From NCBI GenBank assembly GCA_001792895.1, contig MARA01000018.1, positions 1 to 64,000 on the forward strand: 64,000 bases of DNA. Direction: 5' to 3'. The notes beneath the pieces were generated by a model, which saw only the letters and a program-made list of their open reading frames with translations, searched no databases and was not told where the DNA came from. The DNA comes from Lentinus brumalis. Taxonomy: Eukaryota; Basidiomycota; Agaricomycetes; Polyporales; Polyporaceae. Shown here piece by piece: positions 1-11,700 of the stretch; position 1 is the first letter of the stretch, and each line of letters starts with the position of its first letter. Position numbers and translations under genes: made by a program.

Positions 1-312
1 ACAATCGCCGTAAAGCAACCGTTCCCAACTGTGTGTACATGGCAATACATACTGAGGACTGCTTTACAGAACGTTTCGACTTTGTACAGATGCCGCGCGG
101 CCTCCGCACCTGCGTGCGACCGCACGGAGGGAGCAGCGGGTGTTGTCTGGTTCCAACGATGCGCAGGGCACTCGGTACTCATTACGTTCTTTGACATGTC
201 GGTCGAATCCATGGTTGTGACAATTTATAATTACTGATGACGGCGTGTAGATCTGAGTGCAGATGATTCTTGTGGGATGGAAAGCGAGCGTGGAGGTGAC
301 TGGCCCAACACC
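1..312. other. Left edge, no gene seen
   Basis: No reading frame here has a recognisable domain or a convincing exon structure. It may hold the promoter of the gene that starts at 313. Short overlapping frames on both strands look like chance. Confidence 0.4.
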
Positions 313-2618
313 ATGAAGTGCGGTCTGCCTCGTCTGCCAGAACCGTCCCACGAGAGCCGCAGCTACTCGACTGAAACGGAGCCTGAGGACGACGAACTGC
401 AGTCTCAGGAAGAAGAACGTACGTGATGCGTGTTCTCATACGCCGGCATAAGACATTGAGCATATTGCATTCCCTGCAGATTTGGCAGCAGATATTCCCA
501 CTGAGTTGTCTAGCTCCCAAAATGACAGCTCTCGCAATCTTTGCAAGGCCCAGAGCAGCAGTATCACTTGTACGTGTCCCCTGCAAGACTAACAACCGGT
601 CGTACTGACGTTTTCGGTCATAGGCTACCAGCCGGTGCTGGACTCCCTATCGCAAGCACGCCTCGCTGAGTCCTAACGGAATACGAGGACGTCGCTTCTG
701 GCATCCCTGCGCCATCTGGGTGCGACCGTGACGTGGATACCTTCCTTGCAAAATGGCGTGCCGAATCCCCGGGCAGCATATCGGACGAATTCGCGGGCTG
801 CGTCGTACAGATGTGGAGTGGACACCGCGTCCGACAGCTTAGTGCCGATCTCATTGCATTGAACATCGCGCTGGAGCGACGTCGGCTCATGCTTTGCAAC
901 GCTGCGGCTTGGACGTGGCTCACGGTATCCTGCGTCGATGCCGCAGCCATTCTAGTCGGCCGGCTCCTTAAGTCCCAGCACGCTCTTCGGAAGTCCTCGG
1001 ACTGGTTCGAACGTCTCGTTCGTGACATCTTCTTCACGGTGCGATCCCGGAAGTCGAAGACGCTATGCAGCAGAGACTACTGCCCCAACTTGGTTGTCGG
1101 CGAGAGCTCCGCCCGTGTTGCTGCCCCTCGCACATCCAGAGAAACCATCACTTTGGCCGTGACGGATGCACTCGTGTCTGTTTTGGAGTGTTGGCTCGGA
1201 TTTCCCGCTCGCACAAAGCAATTTTCCGCGTACTTCGTCGTCTTCCTCCTGCAAACAATCCCAAACGAAGACGTTCTACTCCTGCCGGAGATCTGGAATG
1301 CACACCAGTCTGTTGGAGCACGCATTCTTGGCCGGCGCGGAACCCGTCCAACATCCTTTAGAGTCTCCGACTTCCACCCCTTCATCAAAGCTCTCCAGGC
1401 CCACCCCATAGCATCGCCGGATTCCCGCGAGGCCAGGTTGCTTCAGCGGATCTCCGCTGCTCGGGCTCGTTGTCAGACATCCCTTCATGAGGTTTCCTGC
1501 GCCCTACAGTCCGCACTTCCTGCACTTCCTCGGCATGCAACAACCCCGTCGTCCTCGCAAGCTCATAGAAGCGGTCCTGCTGCTGCGGTCGACCCAACCC
1601 AAGTCGACACTGGATCTACCTCGGCCAGCCCGACCCGACCCATCGCTCGTCGAGCCTCGGCGGCGGCGGCAGCGCGGAGCAAACCCCTTGCAGTTCTGCC
1701 TCCTGTGGCTACTCCTGCACAGCAAGGCGTTCATCTGTTGATACAATTCCTGCGCGACGCTATGGCGGTTGTCCGTGATCCCTCTTCCAGCTCGTTCACG
1801 TCAGTTCAGAGGCGGATCGCATCGGATCTCGACCGCTTCCTACCAATGCGTGAACACGGACGATCTCGCATCAAGGTGCGGGGACCAGGAGGTGCTTTCC
1901 ATCCAGACATCATCGACCTTCCCGGCGGTTTCGCTAGCTGCGTCCTCACACGCTCCCATCTGTTCAACTCTCCCCTGCTTCTCACACTTCGTTCGTCTTC
2001 CTACTACTCCAGTTTGGAGCAGTGGCAGAACACTCTTGTCCTCCATGGCTACGACGGCACAGACAACGACACAATACGGAAGTCCCTTACCGGTGTCCTC
2101 AACATGTCATCATATGGGCAACCGCAAATCCAGCGGTTCTACAAGGCCTGGACTGACCCGAGAACTACTTTCTGCTCGAGGAGGACTTCCGGACCATGTG
2201 GCAGGAAGCACAGAACAAGGACAGCAACAATCCCGAAGACAAGAAGATTCAATTCTTGGACTTCCTGCAGTGGACTCAAGCTGTTACCGAGGAGAAGGAG
2301 AAACTCTTTCCTCTATGCGGTAGTCTGACCGGTTATCTCCTCACAGCAGACTTTGTATACGCCGGGCGGGTCGCCCGTCCCTCCTTGGACGAGGTCGGGA
2401 ACGTGATCCACGGTATGAAGTTGGGATCCTGGAACGGTCTCAAGGCTATTGGACAGCCTTTGGCACCAAAAGCGTCCTGTGCGGATGTTATTGGTTGCTT
2501 CAAGTCTGTTTACACCGCGGTTGAGAAAGCGTTCACGGAGGAGGAACGGGCCTGGATGGGGTTTGATGCGATTATGCTAGAACATGCCCTTTGTAAATAC
2601 CAGCGCGTCGTGAATTAG
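313..2618 (+). pseudogene. Unknown-function protein gene with two apparent one-base deletions
   Basis: I do not recognise the family. A plausible model starts at the ATG at 313 (MKCGLPRLPEPS) with an acidic first exon. GT-AG introns run about 420-479 and 571-628. After the second intron the frame stops at a TAA near 675, but coding sense resumes one frame over (LTEYEDVASG) and runs open to about 2157. There a second one-base loss shifts the frame again, and the protein continues as ENYFLLEEDFRTMWQEAQN to the TAA at 2616-2618. Both losses sit in or next to C runs, where one restored C or G would rejoin the frames. The central part is Ser/Pro/Ala-rich (about 1540-1720) and the C-terminal 140 residues are compact and look conserved. 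It could be a recent pseudogene or an intact gene with assembly errors. It lies tail-to-tail with the next gene. Confidence 0.5.
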
Positions 2619-2822
2619 CCAGGTTGCGTTTCCCTCCTTCATTCTGATGGTGTCTAGATTTCCTGCGGAAACCGTGACGGTGTGATACTTATTCTGTTGC
2701 ACGACTCTTGTCATAACATCCCCAAGTCATTGAATATAGAACCACCAATGCGCAATTACAAAGCAATAAGTAGCGTCCAAAAGAACGGCATACTGTTCAA
2801 GACCCGTCTATAGAATACACCT

Positions 2823-4460
2823 CTAAGCAGACTCCATCTCTACCTCCTCCGGCCGGTCGTCCTTCAAACTGAGACGCTTCATGGCCTTCTGAGGCGGTTC
2901 CCCAAGTTCCGCAGACCCAGACCCCTCACCGTCATCCTCGCCGTCATTGCGGCCGTAGTCCGCCTTACGCTTCACCTTCTTCAAAGGGGAGACCGCCTTG
3001 CGGGTCATAGCTCGAATGGCGGCAATGTTGTAGTCCTATGATAGATAGGTAAGTTTCTCCTGGTAAGTACTTATGTATGATGTATCTGCCTACCCGTTGA
3101 ACCTCGTTACTGAGCAGACAGATTGAGCGCAGCTTTGGAAGGAACATGTACTCGTCTCGTCCGACTTTGGCAAGATGCAGGGCAAAGCGCACTTCCACCA
3201 TGTTGCTCGGACTGAATATCTCCGGTGTTGCGGTGTCGCTGATAAACCGACCTCTGTGGCAATTGCTGTAAGTGCATCTGCTCAAGACAGGATTTGAACT
3301 TGAACTTACCCAACTGTAGAGCGAGTCCGCTGCCAGTAGTAAACCGCATTGTCCAAGGTGTGCACCTCAGTGCGGAGGGCTGGACGCAGAACGTTGAAGG
3401 GGTCGATGACCTCGGACAGATCAGGACGAACATCATCATCAGAGATGTCCTTGGCTGGCGTGAGATATCGGCTACTGAAAGTCAAGGTATGATTGCCCTC
3501 TGCCTCTCCTGGCGCCCAGTCTCTCAACTGGCCGCCACGCTGCATAACCTTCCCCTTTGTGACCTGGAACAGTGTACTCAACCCAAGGACTGCTTGATTA
3601 AAAGTGTCGCCCCCCAGTCCAGTCAAGGTCACGGACTGCTTGAGATTGATGAGGAGGTTTGGGTTACGAGGAATCCTGGTAGGTGTGTTTCTGTTTGACA
3701 AAGGATACTGGGCGGATCAATTGAGAGACTCACTGGTAGCGTCGAATAGGAGGGAGAGAACAATCTGCCAAGTACCCTTGCACCTTGAACGTGCATTCCT
3801 CTTGAACATCGTTCGCGGGGTGATCTTCATCATAGTCCACCAAGACTAACATGGGAGGTTTGCGCAACTCATACAACCGAATATAGGAGTCATAATCAAA
3901 GCCCTGCTGCAGAGGTCAGCTCCATGTCTGCAAACATTGGTCTATGATGTTGCTTACCTCGCCAATGCTAGCCAGCTGCGAATCCGGCTCGCTCTTGATT
4001 CGCGTACGCATCTCCTCTTCCAACATCTCCCCTGCGCTCCTGTCAGTTGTCTAAACGCCCGCAAAGTCATCAGTTACTCACGATACTTGGGAGCATCCGC
4101 ACGCATATGGTTGAGAAGGGGCCCCAAAAACGACATTGCCACAGTGAATAGTATAGAACGCACAAAGCTGAAGTTGGGAGGAAAGTCTGGAGGACTAGGG
4201 TGGATGGGGCACCGTCTGCAGTCCAGATACGCAAGGTGAGTATATCTGACAGCCTCATGCCCTTCTTCTTTGGAATGTCGCCATCCCCTGACAAAGACCA
4301 CTGACCAGTCGGATTGTGGCATACAGGCCGGAGGTGTCTTGGCAGCCGGAAATCCATTCACCAGGGATTGCAGCCGAATTGCTGGCATGGTCGCGATCCG
4401 TCTGGCCTGCACAGGTCGCTGACATTCCCTCTCCCTATGGCCTTCCCTTCCCATCGTCAT
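2823..4460 (-). CDS. Multi-exon gene of unknown function
   Basis: Product not recognised. Reading leftward, exons join through clean GT-AG introns: an N-terminal part with MPAIRLQSLVNG and a stretch around SFLGPLLNHMRADAPKYR; then MLEEEMRTRIKSEPDSQL; then QGFDYDSYIRLYELRKPP; then RIPRNPNLLINLKQSV running on through LTPAKDISDDDVRPDLSEV; then an exon with FSPSNMVEVRFALHLAKVG; and a last exon beginning DYNIAAIRAMTRKAVSPLKK. That last exon is Lys/Arg-rich, then acidic, and ends at the TAG at 2823-2825. The basic segment (KKVKRKAD) could be a nuclear localisation signal. The start is uncertain: 4460 and the in-frame ATG near 4388 are both possible, and the first introns are the least sure. No lesion was seen. 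It is divergent with the histone-tail gene at 4872, about 0.4 kb away. Confidence 0.55.
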
Positions 4461-4871
4461 TGCTATTGATTACACTCAAATGAAAGCATTTTTCAATCCA
4501 AATGTCGCTGGAAGTGTTTTTGTGATCAGGGATCCCTGCAGCCCAAGAAATCATTGAAACTCTGTGATGCTTCCTGATAGGAACTAGCGAACTCAAGCGA
4601 GCCATCACGACAAGATAGCTGCACAACCCAGCCCTTCCGGCTCCGGCACGTACTCCGGAATCACGCAATGCAGGCCCTCTGAGAATGGATAAAAGGCAGC
4701 ACAATTTTTTTGGGATTCTCCAGAGTCCGAACTTCTCTTCGACCTCTTGATCCCGTCCCATTCTTTGGCCAATATCCCCCTGCTCATCCGGCATCCCTCA
4801 TCTCTGCTCATCCCTCATCTCTGCTCATCCCGCTCTATATCCTTCTGTATCATTGCACATCTCCCTTCGAA

Positions 4872-7800
4872 ATGGCTCCTCGCAAAACCGCTGCTGCCAA
4901 ATCGTGAGTAATCCCTTATCATAGTCTTACCCTGTGTAGGAGCTGAAGTTTGTTACTACCCACAGCACTACCAAGGCTAGTCCTGCCCCGAAGCCCAAGG
5001 CCAAGGCAGCCAAGGCCACTCCGATGATGACCGCGACGGCTACTCGCCGTTTAGCTTCTACCCAGGCCGCCAAAGGGTATGTTGATGTTATTTTTCTCCA
5101 CCGACTTTACTGATTTTTTCATGGTCTTTTAGCGAGCAAGTTGCTAAGGTTGGCCGAGGCGGAGCTCGCAAGAAGGCTATTAGGTGAGTTGTCCTATGCT
5201 GCGACCATGATAGGTCTCTGAGTAAGCATAGCCCGGAGTTTGTGGACAGTGAGGCGGAAGAGGGCGAGGAGGAGGAGATTGATGACGCTGAAGAGGCCGG
5301 AGAAGAGGACGGTGATAGCATGGAGGAGCGTACAGCTGAGGACATCGGGTGAGTCCACATATTACTGGTGCTATGCTGGAGTTCTTACGCTTTGGGGTAT
5401 GCAGCAGTGAGGACGAGGCTGACACGGCCTCTGTCGCTGGTACCGAGGATGAAGACGAGGCCGAGTACGCAACCCCCCGGAAGAATGTGGAGCGTACCCC
5501 CAAGGCCTCGTATGTCTCATACTTGTAGAACACATCATACCTGCTAACCCAGTGCCTAGCCGGACTCTCAAAAAGGGTGAAGTGCCCGTCAGCCAAGGCT
5601 CGCCCTCTCCCAAGTAAGTCTTACATTCCTTTCTAGTGTCACAGACTAACTCATGTTCTACGTTCTTACAGCAAGCCTAAAGCCGCTGCGACCAAGGTCT
5701 CTGCGACCAAGGTCACCAAGACTGCGGCAACCAAGGCTGCCACGCCCAAGGCTGCAGCAACCAAGGCAACCAAGGCCGCTGCAACCAAGGCCGCTGCAAC
5801 CAAGGCCGCTGCAACCAAGGCCGCTGCAACCAAGGCCGCTGCAACCAAGGCGTCCTCGGCCAAGGCTTCCGCCATAAAAGCCCGTGTTCCGACTCCTGCA
5901 AAGCGGGGCAAGCGTGCCAAGGAGTAAGCTGCATACCCCATGGCTTTGTACATTCGTCTCATGTTGCCTTCAGGGACGATTCCGATGATGCTATGGAGGA
6001 AAGGTATGTGCTGCATTGAATCAGGTATTGTTTCATTTACTGACTTGTCACTAGCGCATCTCCCACCAAGAAGACCCGCACCGTTGGGTAAGTCCAGTGC
6101 TGAATATTCTCATGTACCATTGCTGATAACATTTACTTCAGTGTCAATACTTCTGAGGCGGAGGAAGACACTGCTGCTGAGGACTCTGACATCGTCATGG
6201 TGGAGTCTCCTCCGCGGGGAAGGAAGGCCTCTCGGTGAGTACTTCGTTCTCGTTATCAACAGTTCTGATGTTGATATCTTGTATAGCACTGCTTCAACTG
6301 TTTTCAGTGCCCAGAAGGTTCTTCCGCTCCCTCGCCGCCAGACCATTGCTAAGGCGCTCCAGAAAGGCAAGATGGGTTCCAAGGTCACTCCCCCGAGTAA
6401 GTCCTCTTTTGTTGACAGATAGACCTCACCTGACACTTGACTCAGTTCCAGCGACAAGTTCTTCAACCCCGCGGAGGAGGAGGTCGATGAGGAGGAGTAA
6501 TGCACCCGTGCTACAATAATGGACGCCGTCTTATATGATTTCTTCTCTCAATGTAGACTTGAACGTCAGACCCGTCTGTTCACTCACAACTCCGATTCTG
6601 CGGCCCTTGATACCGATGACGATGTAGAGGATTTGGGTTCCACGTACGTCTGTTCAATAAAATGTTTACTTGCACTGTTCTCAATCATTTTCTGGTAGCA
6701 TCCGCGGCATAAAGATCAAGCCAGAGGACGGGGAGCGGACTCCTGCTCGATCCAAGAGCAAGAGTGTACGCTATGACATGTAAGTTTTGTTTTGCTTACC
6801 ATGGCCATGAGGTGCTGCTTCATATACCCATTGTTCCAGGGACGATAGCACCTCCGCAGTTCCGGAGCCTTCACAATCTCCCGAAGAGTTGCGTCAGATC
6901 AACGACAACTATCTCGACAATCTGCTGGAGATGAACGTACATGCCAAGGGCAAGGACACCTCGGGAGTCCTGGACTACGACAACCTGGACCCAGTCCTCC
7001 TGCCAACGTACTCCAGTCTTCCCCGTCTCCGGTAAGTTTTGTCAAACACGTATGTGGTGCATTTGAAGAGCTCATGATTTTTACGGCAGACCGTGCCGTG
7101 CCGACTTTGGTGCCTATACCATTATGGTCATCCGTCCGCATGAGGGCATATTCAGCGAGGACCAGTATGACATCTGTCGGCGGTGAGCAACGTCTTATGA
7201 TATTTTACATGGCGGTGTCTGATGCCATGCAATTGTATAGGTCCTTGCTTCGGGTCATGCTGTATTCAGGGGGACGCGCTAATCCAGAGGACGACCCCTT
7301 TGTGATCAACCCCGCTCGGTATGATCCCGCAGACGCGATGGTCCATGCCTTCATTCCAGACAGGCCGAAGGTTCTGACCCTCTGTGCAAAGTCGACTGGG
7401 GATGTTCGTCCATCTCGGTTCATCTGTGTCGATGTGGTGCTGGTGGTGGCCTGTAACATTCTTGTCCCTCAAGGCCTATACAACGACAACTCCAAGCTTG
7501 CCAAGCAGCTTTGTGGAGCTCCGATGTATGGTGAACATGACCGTGCCGCTGCATTCTTTGGCACGGTCTTTGGTGAGGAGACCTTGTTGTTCACCTCTTA
7601 CGGTCTCAACACGACCGAGGAGAAGTACAACGGCATCGCCTATCGTACCATGGTCGCCAATAGCGGCACCGCTGCCAACAGCACCCCAAAGAAGGGTATG
7701 TTTTTATACTTGGTTTGCGCGGAATTATCTTTTTGATTCTTCCTTCCAGTGCCCAAGATCAAGGGGATGGGGTTCACTCCCGGTCGCAGCACGACTGGTT

Positions 7801-8168
7801 CTGGTCTCTCAAATGCCAAACCTTCTCGTTCCCTGCTAGACATGCGCGACAAGACCGTATGGGGGCACGGAGATGACAGTAAGTCTGCCTTGAGTTTAGT
7901 ATGCAAGAAACAGAGAGAACTAACTGGCCTCGTAGTTGGGCTGTGGGATGCCCGTGAGTACTTCAGCGGGGGCAAGGTGGACTCCCTTGTGTACCGTCAC
8001 GAGAACCTCACTTCTCTCCCGCGTTGCACAGAGGAGTTGCGGTTTGGTGACATTGCGCTGGTGTACTATTGCGCATCGACATACCCATCGAAGAACAACA
8101 CCACGGGCATGTCACACAACCTGTACGGTGCTGCTCTCCTTGCCCGTCGCCAGGACTCGGACTACTAA
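4872..8168 (+). CDS. Intron-dense gene: histone-H1-like basic/acidic N-terminus plus conserved C-terminal domain
   Basis: Function unknown. The start MAPRKTAAAKS is followed by a dozen or more short exons. The N-terminal half is low-complexity: Lys/Ala/Pro-rich (SPAPKPKAKAAKA), then acidic (EEGEEEEIDDAEEAG), then a run of AATKA repeats at 5779-5865, then KRGKRAKE and further acidic blocks. It resembles linker-histone or chromatin-protein tails and suggests a nuclear, DNA-bound protein. The C-terminal half (about 6845-8168) is globular and looks conserved: INDNYLDNLLEMNVHAKG, the Tyr/Gly-rich DFGAYTIMVIRPHEG, AMVHAFIPDRPKVLTL, FGTVFGEETLLFTSYGLNT and KVDSLVYRHENLTSLPR, ending DSDY at the TAA at 8166-8168. 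Intron junctions keep frame throughout, so the gene looks intact. A poly-C run (about 8217-8228) lies in the likely 3' UTR. No Pfam family comes to mind. Confidence 0.7.
5779..5865 (+). repeat. 15-bp in-frame tandem repeat (AATKA codons)
   Basis: At least five near-identical copies of gctgcaaccaaggcc in one exon encode repeating Ala-Ala-Thr-Lys-Ala. The unit is a multiple of three, so copy number can change without a frameshift. The reverse strand reads as a spurious Ala/Val/Leu-rich open frame. Confidence 0.9.
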
Positions 8169-8745
8169 ACTCTGCTATCTCTCCCAATTGTCGCCGGCAT
8201 ATGAATCCTCGCAACCCCCCCCCCCTCTCTCTTATGAAGTGTAGTGTTATATGTGCAGATGCGCTTTTCTATGTATCAGATACATATACTTGGAATATAT
8301 CCGCATTCTGCAACATATGTCCGAGAACTTGAAGCCTTGGAGTGAATACTGAGGCGAGCAGTGACGCCCATCACACGTGCAAAGGCCAACCAGACGCCCT
8401 TGCCACATGGAAAGTTCAACATGGGCGCTCACCCTCAATCGAAACTTCAACTCAAATCACCAACACGCCTACGATGCAAATCAGACGACACTCTATTAGC
8501 CTGCTATCTATTGGCCAGGTGATACTCATTCCTTGGTTGTTAGCATATGTCTTGCTCTATGCAGGACTCGTATCATGGGAGAGCTACGCTGCTGGGCAAC
8601 AAGTCCTTGCCTCATATGCTGGCAACATTAACTCCCCACACCACGGTGTCTCAGGTACGTCAGCACTTCTTACAATGTTGATCATCACTCATGCAGTATA
8701 CCAACTCCACTAGGACTACCTCTGTGGGCTGAGAGCCCTACGGGC
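8169..8745. other. Spacer between the histone-tail gene and the Helitron ORF
   Basis: This probably holds the 3' UTR of the upstream gene and the still-undefined 5' end of the Helitron. A 123-codon frame at 8342-8713 includes a hydrophobic stretch (VILIPWLLAYVLLYAGLV) but has no other support. I could not identify the 5'-TC terminus of the element. Confidence 0.5.
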
Positions 8746-11700
8746 ATGTTTGCTGAGAACGCTTCATATGCACTCAGCAAACCTGGGGTTACGTCAGGCA
8801 CCCTATTAGAAAGTCCTGAGTCCCTTGTGGGCAGGGTTTTGGGAAGCACCCTCGGTGCAAGCTTCCCGGGTTACTGTGAACGCATCTGTGCAACGGAGGA
8901 GTGTTTACACTCCGCCGGTTTGCCTGATGTCGTAATATTGTTTGAGGGCGTTAGGCCAAGATATACTGGAACATTAGTGAGCAGTCTTCTGCACCGTCGG
9001 AAGCGTATCTGGATGCATATACGACTGGTAAAGTGGTTTCATCTGAGATGCATATATCTAGCCCACGATCACTGCCCGCAATTATATAGATATCTATACA
9101 GCTGGCAAACTAAAGGATTTCAAGCTGTGCGCACAGCTGACTCATTGAGGCCCACACCCACCACCTCTGATTCTAAATCATCCGCATGCTATGGTGGTGC
9201 TAAGTTCCCCAGACGGCCCGATAAGGATGGTGACAGTGGGGCTCGTATTTGGTCTTATACTGATATTGCCCCGTTTCTGCCATCGGGTTCTGGTGATGCT
9301 AATTATAACTACAGATTTGTGGCGTATGCTTTGGAGTCTACACCTCAACAGGATGATGGTCATGTGGTTGCTGATGTTCCTTTAGAACAATTTACAAGGA
9401 AGATGGGCAAGTCAGTTCTACTGGATTATGCACGGAAACATTGCATCACAGGTGTCAACGCCCGTCAGAACAAAAGTAAAATCCTCAGCGCAATTCAAAG
9501 TCATTTCTGCACTGCATGTCCTACATTTGTTTCAGTCTTTGCAAAGGTCCCTCTTCCGCAGTCAAACAAAGCTCGTCAACAGGCCTACAAGGAAAAACAA
9601 AGAACCCAGCAGCAGACAGCTACAAATCGACCAATTAATTTCCCGCCATCTCCACTGACTCCGGACCTGACAGAGACTACAGTACGAGGTTTTGCGGAAG
9701 ATATACAAGTTCAGAACTTCATTGAGTCTGCCTGTGCTGTATGCGGCTTGTTAGCATATAAGACTGACATGTCATCCTTGGCAGATGCAGAGTTTGACCG
9801 CAGCCAACTGATTCCAGATCGTCCAGTGACCAGGAGCGAACGACATGATCCTACTGATCCAATAACACCACTTTCTGGACCAGTTCTTCTCCCTGGCTGT
9901 GACGATATATGCAAGTCTTGCTTGGAAGAATTGAGCCAAGATAAACTTCCAGCAGATAGTCTAGCGAATGGTCTATGGATTGGTGAAGTTCCTCCGCAGC
10001 TGCAGAACCTCAGTTGGACTGAGAAAATGCTCATCTCACGTGTAAAGCACAATATATGCACAGTCAAGGTTCATGTTTCGGGAATGTCTAAAATGAAGGC
10101 AAATGTTGTCAGCCACTCATTGCCCATGCCAAAGATTTATCATGCACTACCTCCGTCCCGCGATGATCTGGATGAAGTCCTCGCATTCATATATATAGGT
10201 CCTAATGTGCCAACTCTAAAGGAGTTCAAGAGGACACCAATGCTTGTGCGGCGTAACAAGGTCAAAGAAGCCCTTGAGTGGTTGAAACTGAACCATGAAG
10301 ACTATGCAGACTGCAATATCTCATATGAGAATCTGGAGGCGTATCCCGAGGATGAACCGCCTGTTGTTGTCAACTATACCCTGAGCATGGCATCTAACAA
10401 GGACTCAGAGTCCACAGCGGTCAATGACACAGAGGAGGATGAGGGTGTTGAAGGTGGAGACTGTCCATTTGTGGTTCATGGGTTGACAGGCACAAATCTT
10501 GAACACTTGGGCAAAGTTCGGCCATATGAGATTACCGCTCGGGCTGTCGAACATTTCAAGTCTCAGGGCAAAGCTCTCGGAATCGGTCAGGCCAAGCAAC
10601 CAGAGAGTATATATGACAATCCTCAATTATACCCACAGATGTTTCCATGGCTGTTTCCATATGGCTATGGCGGGCTGAAAAACTGCCGCATTCAAAAACC
10701 TGTCAGCGAAGAGAGGCGCAAGCAGCAGCTGCTCATGTACCATGACAAGCGGTTCCAACTTGAGCCTTTGTTTCCACTTGTTGCATTGAACCATGAACAA
10801 ATCAAGAAGTCAGCTACTGCCGGATACCTGTTGGCGGATCGCAATAAATTCAATGACATAGCTACTCGTATACTGAGCATTGATTCAGACACACTGACTG
10901 GTCTCATTGAACGGCTGAAAGAAGGGCCTGTCAAACCTGAAACCGAGGCAGAGAAGGCATGCTTTAAGGTGCTCAATGACCTGGATCATGTCAATCACAA
11001 GGTTCAGGGTTCCATCACAAGCAAAAAGTATATGCGGAATGAGATATGGTCCTTAGTTTCCTACCTTGGAGCGCCCTCATGGTTCATCACCTTTGCACCA
11101 GCCGATGTCAAGCATCCATTGGCACTATATATGGCTGACACTAATCAGACATTCATCCCAAGGTTCCGAGACCAAGATGAACGACTCCGGCTTATAGCAA
11201 ACAATCCTGTTGCAGGTGCCAGGTTCTTCAAGGTCATGGTTGACTTGTTCATTAAGCATGTGCTGGGTGTAGGGCTAGACCGTGCGGGAGTATATGGAGA
11301 CACAGCTGGATACTATGGAACTGTTGAGCAACAGGGGCGACTGACATTGCATTTGCACATGCTCTTGTGGATCAAGAGTGCTCTGACCCCTCAGGAAGTC
11401 CGAGACCGCATTATGGATCCGCAATCCGACTTCCAGCAGAAAATGGTTGAATATCTTGAAAGTGTGCACAAAGGGGAGTTTTTGGATGGAGATATGGAGT
11501 CTGTAGCCAACAGACTTGAAGAGCAGAAGGTTAAAGACCCAATGAGGATCCCACCGACAGAGACATTGCCGGATGCACCCCCAAAGAAATGTGAGCATGA
11601 GGAAAGCGCAGACTGCCCTAAATGTGAGTTGTATCGCTCCTGGTGGACAACGTATATCCAGGAGGTTGACGAGATATTATATCTATCAAATGTCCACAAG

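Noticed and set aside
5666..6016. Minus-strand frame rich in Ala/Val/Leu resembling a membrane segment
   Set aside because: It is the antisense of the AATKA codon repeat in the plus-strand gene.
8342..8713. Small membrane protein gene before the Helitron ORF
   Set aside because: One hydrophobic stretch only; no conserved block or intron support, and it lies where the element's 5' end is expected.
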